Both the position numbers and the translations under genes were made by a program. The notes below the pieces were generated by a model. The model was given only the letters and a program-made list of their open reading frames with translations, was not told where the DNA came from and made no database searches. From Podochytrium sp. JEL0797 (Eukaryota; Chytridiomycota; Chytridiomycetes; Chytridiales; Chytriomycetaceae), in contig JADGJG010000658.1 in assembly GCA_027596195.1 (NCBI GenBank), positions 1 through 14,581 on the forward strand: 14,581 bases of DNA, written 5' to 3'. Below, one piece after another: positions 7,698 to 14,500 of this stretch. The first letter of the stretch is position 1. Every line of letters starts with the position of its first letter.

Positions 7698-8592
7698 TCG
7701 CTGTACCCAACGACTCCACGGCTTCCTTCATGAGTCCATCAATACTCTCGAAATAAACTTTCAAATTCTCCTCATCGCGTTCCCTTGCCCCAACACTCCC
7801 CTCCTCTGGCCTCTCCGGCGGATACGGCACCACCACAACCATCGCATCCACATTGGCTCGTACAATCTCGTGGTTCAGGTACCGCGTGTTTTCAAACATG
7901 AGAATCAACGGAACGTCGAACCCGCGAGCCCGGAGACTTTCGTACGAACAGAGGGTGGTGGAGATTCCGCCGAGTTTGGGGTCTCCGATGAGGATAGAAG
8001 GGAGGCGGAGGGATTTGTAAACGTCGGATTGGAGAGTGCCGCCGGCAGAGGGGGAATGGACGCCTTGTTGGGTGTCAGATATTCAGGATTCGTGAGAGTC
8101 GCGTTTTGAATTTTACCTCCGGCAGTTTCGACCAAAACGAGTCCGTTCTTGTTAGAATCCATTCTCGTAAGGCAGGATGAGATGGCAGATCGCGTGGTTT
8201 GCAGGAACGTTTCGTCGGTCAGCGGGCGTTTCTCCTACAACCAGCGTGATCATGAGTTCGGACTGCTGGCAAGGTTGAACCAGATCAACTCACAATGATG
8301 GCTGCTAAATGAGGGCTCACAGGATCCGTGTACGTGTGCAGCGTTGTTGTGAAAATGTCTTTGTTGAAGCTCGCAACGAATCTGAATCGTGTCATTAAGC
8401 CGTGCAACTCAATCGAATGATACAATTGTACCTTGCATCGGAATCGGCGGGGAAGCCCGTTTGGATCGGTTTGATGTAAGAAACTTGGGATGGCCCAAAC
8501 GCCAGGGTAGCGCCTCGACAAAGCGCAGTGGAGAGGATGGTCTTGCCCAAATCGGTGTTGGCAGCAAATGCAGAGACAGTTCTGATGGACAT
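7693..8592 (-). CDS. BIO4: Dethiobiotin synthetase (stand-alone, BIO4/BioD type)
   Basis: This enzyme closes the ureido ring of dethiobiotin from 7,8-diaminononanoate, CO2 and ATP, the step before biotin synthase. The model has exons 8592-8432, 8381-8294, 8234-8117 and 8063-7693, giving 245 aa. Introns are 50, 59 and 53 nt with donors GTACAA, GTGAGT and GTAAAA. Visible motifs are the P-loop ANTDLGKT (11-18), catalytic Lys41 in YIKPIQTG, HTYTDPVSPHLAA, VETAGGVHSP (GG restored by splicing) and LIGDPKLGGIS. The start is the first in-frame ATG; the leader is only about 8 residues before the P-loop strand, so there is no evident mitochondrial presequence. Length fits a single-domain BioD. No aminotransferase (BIO3) domain follows, unlike the BIO3-BIO1 fusions of plants and many fungi. 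The TAA stop sits within an AATAAA (7692-7697). It is transcribed divergently from BIO2. Confidence 0.9.
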
Positions 8593-8858
8593 GAGAAGCT
8601 GATTTGGAGGAAGATTTCGAACGTTTTTCGGCAAGTTCAAAAAAAGCCTCCTCGGTGGCAAGCATTCGCGACAATCATCACCGTGAGCAAGGGCATAATC
8701 GATGAGGACGCTTTAAACAGACAGTTATCTTGAGTAGAATAGAAATAAATATCGTGTTGGCTCTTGAGGAAACACCTCCCTCCTCATCAAATCACAATTT
8801 TGCAGATAACGCGTTTTTTGCAACCCGGGTTTTTCCGTTGACCAAAAACACGTCTCAA
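8593..8858. promoter_or_regulatory. Shared BIO4-BIO2 intergenic promoter region
   Basis: These 266 bp separate the ATGs of two divergently transcribed biotin genes and are the only space for their promoters and 5' UTRs. Near the BIO2 side is the palindrome AACGCGTT (8808-8815), then a T-run. I see no clear TATA box in either direction and no obvious repeated operator. Co-regulation of the two genes is inferred from arrangement alone. Confidence 0.6.
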
Positions 8859-10401
8859 ATGTTGTTCACTCGGCTCGGCACCTCGACCTTCACTCGCCTG
8901 CGGGTCTCTTCTCGTACCATGGCGTCTTTGACCAGCGAAATCGCAGTGCCGCGATCGGTGCGTTCTGCATCTGCGGCAGAGACGTTTGCGCTGGGCGGCA
9001 CAAAGCTGCGCTTCGACTGGACCAAGAAGGAGATCCAGGACATTTACGACTCACCGCTGATGGATCTGCTGTTCTATGCGGTATATACCTTTCATTGGCG
9101 TAATGCTCAACTGACCTCGCAAACAGGCCCTCGTTCACAGGCAGAACTTTGACGGCAGAGCCGTCCAGCAGTGTACCCTGCTGAGCATCAAGACGGGTGG
9201 ATGTTCCGAGGACTGCTCCTACTGGTGAGCAAGAGTTGTTATCTTAGAACCTCGATTCCAAAGATTTGGATCAATCAACAATCGACGCAAGAGGCCTTCT
9301 GTGTGATCGCACGCCGCAGTGATTATTCCGAAGATGTGATCAAGCTTTCCTGCAATGATCGCTGCTGAAGCGCCGTTTTTCCGATCCCCCCAAGCCTTCA
9401 CTGACCGAAAATCTCCCCATTTCCCCAACCAGCCCGCAGTCCTCCAAACACGACACCGCCGTCAAATCCGGAAAGCTTATGAAACAGGATGCCGTGCTCG
9501 AAGCCGCACGCGCCGCCAAGGACGCTGGATCCTCTCGGTTCTGTATGGGTGCCGCGTGGAGAGACATGGAGGGCCGCAAGACCAACTTCAAGGACATTTT
9601 GGGCTACGTGAAAGAGATTCGGTTCGTCTATTCTCGCATCAGTAATATGGAAAATCTGACACATCACGAAAACGCAGAGGAATGGGCATGGAAGTGTGTT
9701 GCACCCTCGGCATGATCACCCAAGAGCAAGCCCACCAACTCAAACAAGCCGGTCTCACAGCGTACAACCACAACGTGGACACTTCTCGCGAATTCTACCC
9801 CAAAATCATCACCACGCGCTCCTACGACGAACGGCTCACGACCATCTCGCATGTTCGTGACGCGGGAATCCACGTGTGCAGTGGAGGTATTATCGGGTTG
9901 GGCGAACAGGCCGAGGATCGCGTGGGCATGTTGCACACGTTGGCCACGCTGCCGGAGCACCCGGAAAGTGTGCCCGTGAATGCGTTGTTGGCTGTCGAGG
10001 GCACTCCGTTGGAGAAATTGGAGGTTCGCTAACTTCCCCCACATCTGACTTGTGCTTACTCCTCCCTACAGCCCGTCAAAATCTGGGAAATGATCCGCAT
10101 GATCGGCACGGCCCGCATCATCATGCCCCAAACCATGATCCGTCTCTCTGCCGGCCGCGTGCGCTTCACGCAGCCCGAACAAGCCATGTGTTTCATGGCA
10201 GGCGCCAACAGCATCTTTACTGGCGACAAGCTGCTCACGACGCCCAACAATGAGTTCAATGACGACAAGAAAATGTTTGAGACGCTCGGACTCGTGCCGT
10301 TGGAACCCAAGAGTATTTTGGCTGAGCAGGAGGAGATGCCGATGCGGATGGCTGGTGGGAAGACGGGGGATGTGGAGGGGACGGATGAGGTTCGAATTTA
10401 A
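8859..10401 (+). CDS. BIO2: Biotin synthase, mitochondrial radical SAM enzyme
   Basis: BIO2 inserts sulfur into dethiobiotin to make biotin, in mitochondria. The model has exons 8859-9080, 9127-9224, 9433-9621, 9678-10023 and 10072-10401, giving 394 aa. Introns are 46, 208, 56 and 48 nt. Residues 1-20 are Arg- and hydroxyl-rich without acidic residues, fitting a mitochondrial presequence. The radical SAM cluster motif is C100-SED-C104-SY-C107; the 208-nt intron splits the Cys107 codon. Candidate ligands of the sacrificial [2Fe-2S] cluster are Cys144 (FCMGAAW), Cys177 (EVCCTLG) and Cys237 (VCSGGIIG), with Arg in [11 protein letters not shown]. Other hallmarks are [24 protein letters not shown] and [17 protein letters not shown]. 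Length agrees with fungal enzymes. Introns 3 and 4 use unusual GTTCGT and GTTCGC donors, fixed by strong protein homology on both sides. All catalytic residues appear intact. BIO4 lies head-to-head upstream. Confidence 0.96.
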
Positions 10402-10458
10402 AGATCTGGCTGCTGGACCATGTTGTTTGCTGTGATGTCTGATCTCTGTTTTTGTTAT

Positions 10459-10464
10459 TATAAA
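10459..10464 (+). promoter_or_regulatory. TATAAA upstream of PET117
   Basis: TATAAA lies 136 bp before the PET117 ATG and 58 bp after the BIO2 stop. It is a reasonable core promoter candidate for PET117. It could equally be part of an AT-rich BIO2 3' end. Confidence 0.35.
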
Positions 10465-10599
10465 CCGACGTGTTTTGTATTCTTTTCGACTTCGGTGGGT
10501 TCGACTTGGGAGGACAGGGTCTTCATTTTTTTGCTCGAAAACTCGAAGCGTGTCACGAATCCTCACCAACCCGCGATCAACAGTTCCACCACCGAAACC

Positions 10600-10899
10600 A
10601 TGTCCCACGCCTCACGCAACGCCAAACTCACCTTCCTCGGCTCCATCGTCTTCACCACCGCCACCGTCTTTGGCGTCCTCAAACTAAAGGAGTACGAATT
10701 CGATGTATGTCTCGCCCCCCTGTGTCGCTTGTTTCCACGGACTGAAGACCTCGAAACTTCACAGGTGCGTCGCCAAGGAGTCGTGAGGGATGATGAACGG
10801 AGACGGCAGATTGTCGAGAATGCCGTCGAGTATGAACGCAATGAAGCGTTGGAGCGGCGGTTGTTGGAGGAACAGAAAGTGCAGGAAACATCAACTTAA
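10600..10899 (+). CDS. PET117: Cytochrome c oxidase assembly factor PET117
   Basis: PET117 is a small mitochondrial inner-membrane protein needed for cytochrome c oxidase assembly, where it works with COX15 in heme A synthesis. Exons 10600-10704 and 10765-10899 give 79 aa. The 60-nt intron (GTATGT...TTCACAG) is in frame, so an unspliced reading would insert 20 residues. Residues 1-12 are short and basic; about 10-30 form one hydrophobic segment (LTFLGSIVFTTATVFGVL). The family signature follows the splice: RRQGVVRDDERRRQ, compare the GV-IRD-ERQ block of human and yeast PET117. The C-terminus is a charged Glu/Arg-rich helix. Length matches the family (roughly 80-110 aa). The ATG begins the conserved MSxxS start. 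An AATAAA occurs 12 bp after the stop. It lies 198 bp after BIO2 on the same strand, with no sign of co-transcription. Confidence 0.88.
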   Translation: MSHASRNAKLTFLGSIVFTTATVFGVLKLKEYEFDVCLAPLCRLFPRTEDLETSQVRRQGVVRDDERRRQIVENAVEYERNEALERRLLEEQKVQETST

Positions 10900-10911
10900 C
10901 TGAGATACAGG

Positions 10912-10917
10912 AATAAA
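10912..10917 (+). terminator. AATAAA after PET117
   Basis: AATAAA starts 12 bp after the PET117 stop codon on the same strand, the likely poly(A) signal. Confidence 0.5.
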
Positions 10918-11477
10918 TGCATATTTGTCATTATTGTCGGATTGTTTTGGTGAGGAGAGCATCAAATTCGCAAAGCTCGAATCCGAGACTCGATCTCAGC
11001 TCCATCGGGATCAGTAATCGACGATGCCAACAAGTCTGCTTCCAGTCTTTCCACTCTCTTCCACCTTATCGGGCGAAAGTAGGAAAGATCGCGTTGGGCT
11101 CAAGGAGGTTGGACTTGAGCAACATCTTTTGGACCACTGTTTGATACCTCATTCATATTATTGTGGGCGGAATCACCCAACTCTGTTCCATTAACGAATG
11201 TTTCCCTATAATTAACTAGTTCCCAACAGCTTTGTTACTGTTGCCGTCACCGACCTCAGTGGCTTCAGAACCTCCTTCACCTGCCTCGTGATTGGCCACA
11301 TTGACGTGCGTTTACGGCAGACGCGACGGGAACGGTTGCGGCTGTGTTCCAGTTTGACATCTGGATTTCGCGGTCGCATGTGGGGGGCTCTGTAGTGTTG
11401 TTGCCGGACCAGGTGTTGTGCCCTGGTGGATTCCGTTCCACGCAACGGGGTGGCAACGGGGGTTTCACTCGGGTATC
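10918..11477. other. Intergenic between PET117 and GH16, two weak coding-like stretches
   Basis: This gap separates convergent PET117 and GH16, and no gene can be assigned. Two stretches look coding-like without being convincing. On the minus strand, 11099-10962 is a 45-codon charged, helix-like frame ending in TGA, with no ATG of its own. On the plus strand, about 11222-11500 reads as two neighbouring frames, one including VTVAVTDLSGF and the next including FQFDIWISRSHVGG, out of register with each other. Both could be decayed genes, small exons or chance. I see no tRNA or other RNA fold. Confidence 0.4.
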
Positions 11478-11483
11478 TTTATT
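11478..11483 (-). terminator. AATAAA after GH16
   Basis: The minus strand reads AATAAA about 14 bp after the GH16 stop codon (11499-11497). The homologous position after the GH16 fragment at 13237 has lost this hexamer. Confidence 0.55.
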
Positions 11484-11496
11484 CAAGAAAAAAAAG

Positions 11497-12438
11497 TTAA
11501 AGCGAAAGAATCAACAAAGAAAGGCAGCAAAAGAAGCTGGCCTGGACTTTGCTGGCAAATGAATTTTTTGTTATCCAGATGTTGCCCACATGTGTGTTTT
11601 GTGGGGGGATGGTCTGGGTGGTAATTTGGATGGCGGTCTCAGTCGTGGCCACCTCCCTGGAAATATCTCTATAAATGCGAGCATAGTCCACCAACATGGG
11701 AGTCCACTTGCTGGAGTCGGTGCACAAAGTGGCATCATCCTTGGGAACTTCGGGACCGAAATAATAACCCCCGACAGCTGCATTCAAAACCACAAACATC
11801 TGGTCACTCGAGAGATTTTCAGATGGAAGCATCGCCTTGTAGTTGACGCTGCCGATTTGAATGTCGTCGACAGAGTACGAGACTGTGTCGCTCGTCCAGT
11901 TCATGGCATACACGTGAAAGTCCTCCGTCGTGTCGAACAGAAGAGTGTATCGTTGGTTGGAATAACTCACAAGCGGGTTTGACTTGTTGGCACTGTAAAG
12001 ATGGACGCTCCCTTCGGCCATGTTGGGCTCATACCCAGCCATCTCAACCAGATCCAGCTCATTCGTGAAACCACCTTGAGACCACAACCAAATCGCGGGC
12101 CACAACCAGTTCCCAAACGGCATCTTGGCGCGCACCTCGAGTCGACCTTGGGTCATGGTGACTTTGCGTTTCGTCTCGACTCTGCCTGAATAAATGTCTC
12201 CGTTTTGACAGGTTGGAGTGATGACGAGGTTCCCGCCTTTGACCATCACGCTCTCGGCAGTGTTGATGTTGGCGCCAGTCGCGTGGATGCCGAGGTAGTA
12301 GGACCAGTTGGTCATGTTGATGGTGGTTCCGGAAAACTCGTCCGCCCAGACGAGTTGATACGTCGGGGACGCGTCTGAAGCAGCGGCAACAAAGGCGAGG
12401 ATGAAGATGGCAGACCAGAATGTGTGCATTTTGTCCAA
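11497..12438 (-). CDS. Secreted GH16 family beta-glucanase, possibly GPI-anchored
   Basis: GH16 enzymes cleave or transfer beta-1,3 or 1,3/1,4-glucans; in fungi they act on cell walls or external glucan. This single-exon frame encodes 313 aa. A signal peptide is clear at residues 4-22 (HTFWSAIFILAFVAAASDA); the second ATG (residue 4) would also give a good signal. LVWADEFSG (29-37) and LWPAIWLW (112-119) are typical of the fold. The catalytic motif NELDLVEM places the nucleophile at Glu127, Asp129, and acid/base at Glu132, in the ExDxxE spacing of laminarinase-like members. The domain ends near residue 265. A Thr-rich spacer (TTETAIQITTQT) and a hydrophobic C-terminal run (FFCCLSLLILSL) follow, as expected for a GPI signal. 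Several N-glycosylation sequons are present (NMT, NWT, NLS). A partial copy of the C-terminal half lies upstream at 13237-13653. Substrate cannot be decided from sequence alone. Confidence 0.88.
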   Translation of the reverse strand: MDKMHTFWSAIFILAFVAAASDASPTYQLVWADEFSGTTINMTNWSYYLGIHATGANINTAESVMVKGGNLVITPTCQNGDIYSGRVETKRKVTMTQGRLEVRAKMPFGNWLWPAIWLWSQGGFTNELDLVEMAGYEPNMAEGSVHLYSANKSNPLVSYSNQRYTLLFDTTEDFHVYAMNWTSDTVSYSVDDIQIGSVNYKAMLPSENLSSDQMFVVLNAAVGGYYFGPEVPKDDATLCTDSSKWTPMLVDYARIYRDISREVATTETAIQITTQTIPPQNTHVGNIWITKNSFASKVQASFFCCLSLLILSL

Positions 12439-13236
12439 GCCAAGGGCAAGGGGGGGAAGGATATCGAAGTCCAGGCTCGTTGAATTGGGGTAGCGACTTC
12501 TAGGCCCTTTTTACGCATATTCCGGAAAGAAGATGTGGTATGATAGTAATTGGAAGCTGGAAAAGAATACAAGGGTCTAACGTGTGATACACGACCGTAT
12601 GTTTTTTGATTGGAACCAAATCGAATCTCACCAACCCGCCCCCCCCTGTATAAAGTGAGGATTGGGGTGGAAGTTTGATCGGAACTTCGAACTTCAGTTT
12701 CGGGAGGGAATTCGTGGAGAATTCGCGCAAAATATTTGATCATAAATACAGAGAAATGAATCGCTCCAATAGTAGAAGCGTGACTGGTGGGAATGAAAAC
12801 CCTTACGGATGGGACTAGAGAACTGTGGAAAACAAGATGAAGGGATAGTGGAATGGGAACTGAGCAGACCCTCCCCAATACGGCTCAAACAAAAATCACT
12901 ACAAAAAAGGAGGAAAGGACAGAGGAGGAAGAGGACTTAACAATGAAGAACCAAACGAGGGCCCAGAAATAGAATCCGAAAAAGAAGCTGACAAAGAAAA
13001 AAAAGATCGCCGAGTCCCGCGAGAGTATAATCAAGAACAAACGAACGAAGGTTGAGAAAAAAAGGAGGCATGAGAGAGTGAACAGGAGAACTTAAGAAAA
13101 GAGAAAGGAAAAGAAGCAAATGTGAGCGACGAGGAAAGAAACGGAAACGGGCAGTAGTATGAAAAATGGAGGGATGATCAAATTTTCTGTCCGAGCGGGA
13201 TTCCGATAGCGTGGTTCGGGGTTTCAAGGTCTTTTT
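12439..13236. other. GH16 upstream region with a purine-rich tract
   Basis: These ~800 bp separate the GH16 start from the GH16 fragment and contain no supported gene; minus-strand frames here lack homology or domain character. A CCAAT sequence on the minus strand near 12615 may belong to the GH16 promoter. From about 12900 to 13160 the plus strand is strongly A/G-biased. A TATAAA near 12651 is on the plus strand, opposite to GH16, and has no obvious gene to serve. Confidence 0.5.
12900..13160 (+). other. Polypurine (minus-strand polypyrimidine) tract
   Basis: About 260 bp with a strong excess of A and G on the plus strand, including runs such as GGAGGAAGAGGA and GAAAAAAAAGA-type stretches, and very few pyrimidine runs. 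Viewed from the GH16 gene this is a CT-rich upstream tract, a common feature of fungal promoters. It may also be a decayed 3' flank of the neighbouring GH16 fragment. Confidence 0.5.
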
Positions 13237-13653
13237 TCATTCACATGAAGAAGAAGTCAAAACGAAAGAATCAACAAAAAAGGCAACAAAAGTAGCAGGC
13301 ATGGACTTTGTTGGAAAAAAATGTTTCGTTATCCAGATGTTGTCCAAACGCATGTTTTGTGGGGGTTTGGTGCTCGTTGTTGGGGTGGCAACCTCCCTGG
13401 AATTATCGCTATAAATTCGAGCATAGTCCACCAACATGGGAGTCCACTCGGTGGAGTCGGCGCACAAAGTGGCAGCATCCTTCGGAACTTGGGGTCCAAA
13501 GTAATGCCCTCTCACGGCTGCATTCAAAACCAGAAACATGTTGTCACGCCAGAGATTTTCAGATGGAAGCATCTCGTGGTAGTTGACACTTCCAATGCTG
13601 ATGTCGTCGACTGAGTAGGAGACCGTGTCCTTGGTCCAGTTCATGGCATAGTC
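13237..13653 (-). pseudogene. GH16 C-terminal fragment lacking the catalytic site
   Basis: This open minus-strand frame (from DYAMNWTKD at 13653 to the stop at 13237) aligns with about residues 185-313 of the intact GH16 gene. Shared blocks include DTVSYSVDD, MLPSENL, TPMLVDYARIY and NIWITK. The half with the signal peptide and ExDxxE site is missing; a CBM18-encoding region sits in its place upstream. The CBM18 frame runs into this region in a different register, with or without the possible intron at 13654-13716, so no in-frame fusion can be built from what is visible. The C-terminal hydrophobic tail has degraded compared with the intact gene. Homology continues a short way into the 3' flank, showing that the duplication included non-coding DNA. 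An expressed exon of a larger tandem gene is a less likely alternative. Confidence 0.7.
13461..13559. repeat. 99-bp perfect direct repeat, internal copy
   Basis: These 99 bases, within the GH16 fragment, are identical to 14483-14581 at the window end, offset 1022 bp. The corresponding part of the intact GH16 gene (about 11723-11819) differs at many positions, so perfect identity is unusual here. The match ends on the left at 13460/14482, where bases differ, and on the right only because the sequence stops. Confidence 0.95.
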
Positions 13654-14500
13654 CTGAATGAGCTAAAAAATTGAGTGCTTGCAGATTCGATCCATAAGCA
13701 ACAAGGGTATTCTTACTGTCAAACGGTCCGCAAGTCATCTTTCCGCTGTACACGTCCGCGGGGGCAACGCAGCAGTAGTCTCCTGGTGTCGCACAAGTAA
13801 AAGTTCCGACCATGGCTCCGCAAGTCTCCAACTGAGCGATCGGGGCGACAGCTGGGGTTGCAGTAGGTTGGGGAGCCGAAGCGGTGGGAACGACTAAACC
13901 GACGCATTGTACACCAATGCCACAGTCGTCGATGGTGTTACCACAGTAACCCCATGGGGAGCAGCACCCCGCGTCAGAACAGCTACCCCATTTTGAACCA
14001 CACTTGCCGTCGGCGCGGATGATATTGGGACAGTAAGAAGGAGGCGGGGTCGAGGGGGTAGGTTCTGCCGCAGTCGTGGTGTCTGGGGTCGTGGTAGCTG
14101 GGGTGCTGAGGCATTGCTGCTTGTCGTTACAGTACTCGGCAGATTTTCCGCAAAAACCGTTGAAGGAACAGCAAAGGCCCTTGCGGCAAGAGCCGATGTT
14201 TGGACCACAGGACCCGTCGGGGTTGTGCATTGCTGGGCACGTGTTGACCAGAGGGACGTCGCTGGCGCTAGTGGGGGCTGCCGCTGTAGTGGTACCAGTA
14301 GTCATGGTGCTGGAGGTGACAGCCGTGGCGCTAGTAGTCGCGATGCTGGAGGTAGCAGCCGTGTTACCCGTAGTCGTGTTGCTGGAGGTATCAGATGTGG
14401 TGCCGACAGTCGTAGTGCTGGCAGTGGCGGATTTGGAGGTAGACGCGCTAGAAGATGCGGAGGCAGAAGTGGTGCCGACAATCGCACAAAGTGGCAGCAT
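13559..14500 (-). CDS. CBM18 chitin-binding protein, two hevein-like domains, 5' end missing
   Basis: CBM18 modules bind chitin through hevein-like disulfide knots, and these genes often encode secreted wall-associated proteins. The frame starts at an ATG at 14500 only by default: no signal peptide follows, and the upstream DNA is an out-of-frame GH16 fragment at the contig edge, so the true start is probably lost. Going downstream there is a Ser/Thr linker with a 12-residue repeat, CBM18-1 at 14239-14108 (CGPNIGSCRKGLCCSFNGFC), a Pro/Thr linker, CBM18-2 at 14032-13904 (CGSKWGSCSDAGCCSPWGYC), then a further Cys-rich segment with TFTCATPGDYCC. Both domains share the C-x6-C-x4-CC-x5-C-x6-C-x5-C spacing. 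Near the end a GTAAGA donor (13716) and CATTCAG acceptor (13654) allow a 63-nt in-frame intron. Downstream, the frame crosses the GH16 fragment out of register and stops at 13559-13561, so the C-terminus is doubtful. Confidence 0.65.
   Translation of the reverse strand: MLPLCAIVGTTSASASSSASTSKSATASTTTVGTTSDTSSNTTTGNTAATSSIATTSATAVTSSTMTTGTTTAAAPTSASDVPLVNTCPAMHNPDGSCGPNIGSCRKGLCCSFNGFCGKSAEYCNDKQQCLSTPATTTPDTTTAAEPTPSTPPPSYCPNIIRADGKCGSKWGSCSDAGCCSPWGYCGNTIDDCGIGVQCVGLVVPTASAPQPTATPAVAPIAQLETCGAMVGTFTCATPGDYCCVAPADVYSGKMTCGPFDSKNTLVAYGSNLQALNFLAHSGLCHELDQGHGLLLSRRHQHWKCQLPRDASI
14298..14441 (-). repeat. 36-bp minisatellite coding for a 12-residue Ser/Thr repeat
   Basis: Four imperfect units of 36 bp start at 14298, 14334, 14370 and 14406. 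Plus-strand units share the core GTAGTC...TGCTGGAGGT..CAG. The unit is a multiple of 3, so copy-number change keeps the CBM18 frame. The translated repeat is a Ser/Thr/Ala stretch likely to be O-mannosylated, acting as a rigid spacer before the chitin-binding domains. The fourth unit is the most diverged. Confidence 0.75.

Noticed and set aside
7582..8109. 175-codon plus-strand ORF
   Set aside because: Antisense to BIO4 exons whose catalytic motifs are certain, and no motif in the ORF itself.
10960..11040. Possible tRNA (TTCGAATCC-like string)
   Set aside because: A GCTCGAATCC-like segment resembles a T-loop, but I could not find matching acceptor, D or anticodon stems on either strand.
13654..13716. 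Splice joining CBM18 in frame to the GH16 fragment
   Set aside because: The GTAAGA donor and CATTCAG acceptor define a 63-nt intron, but the resulting phase enters the GH16 region out of register, so no CBM18-GH16 fusion protein results.
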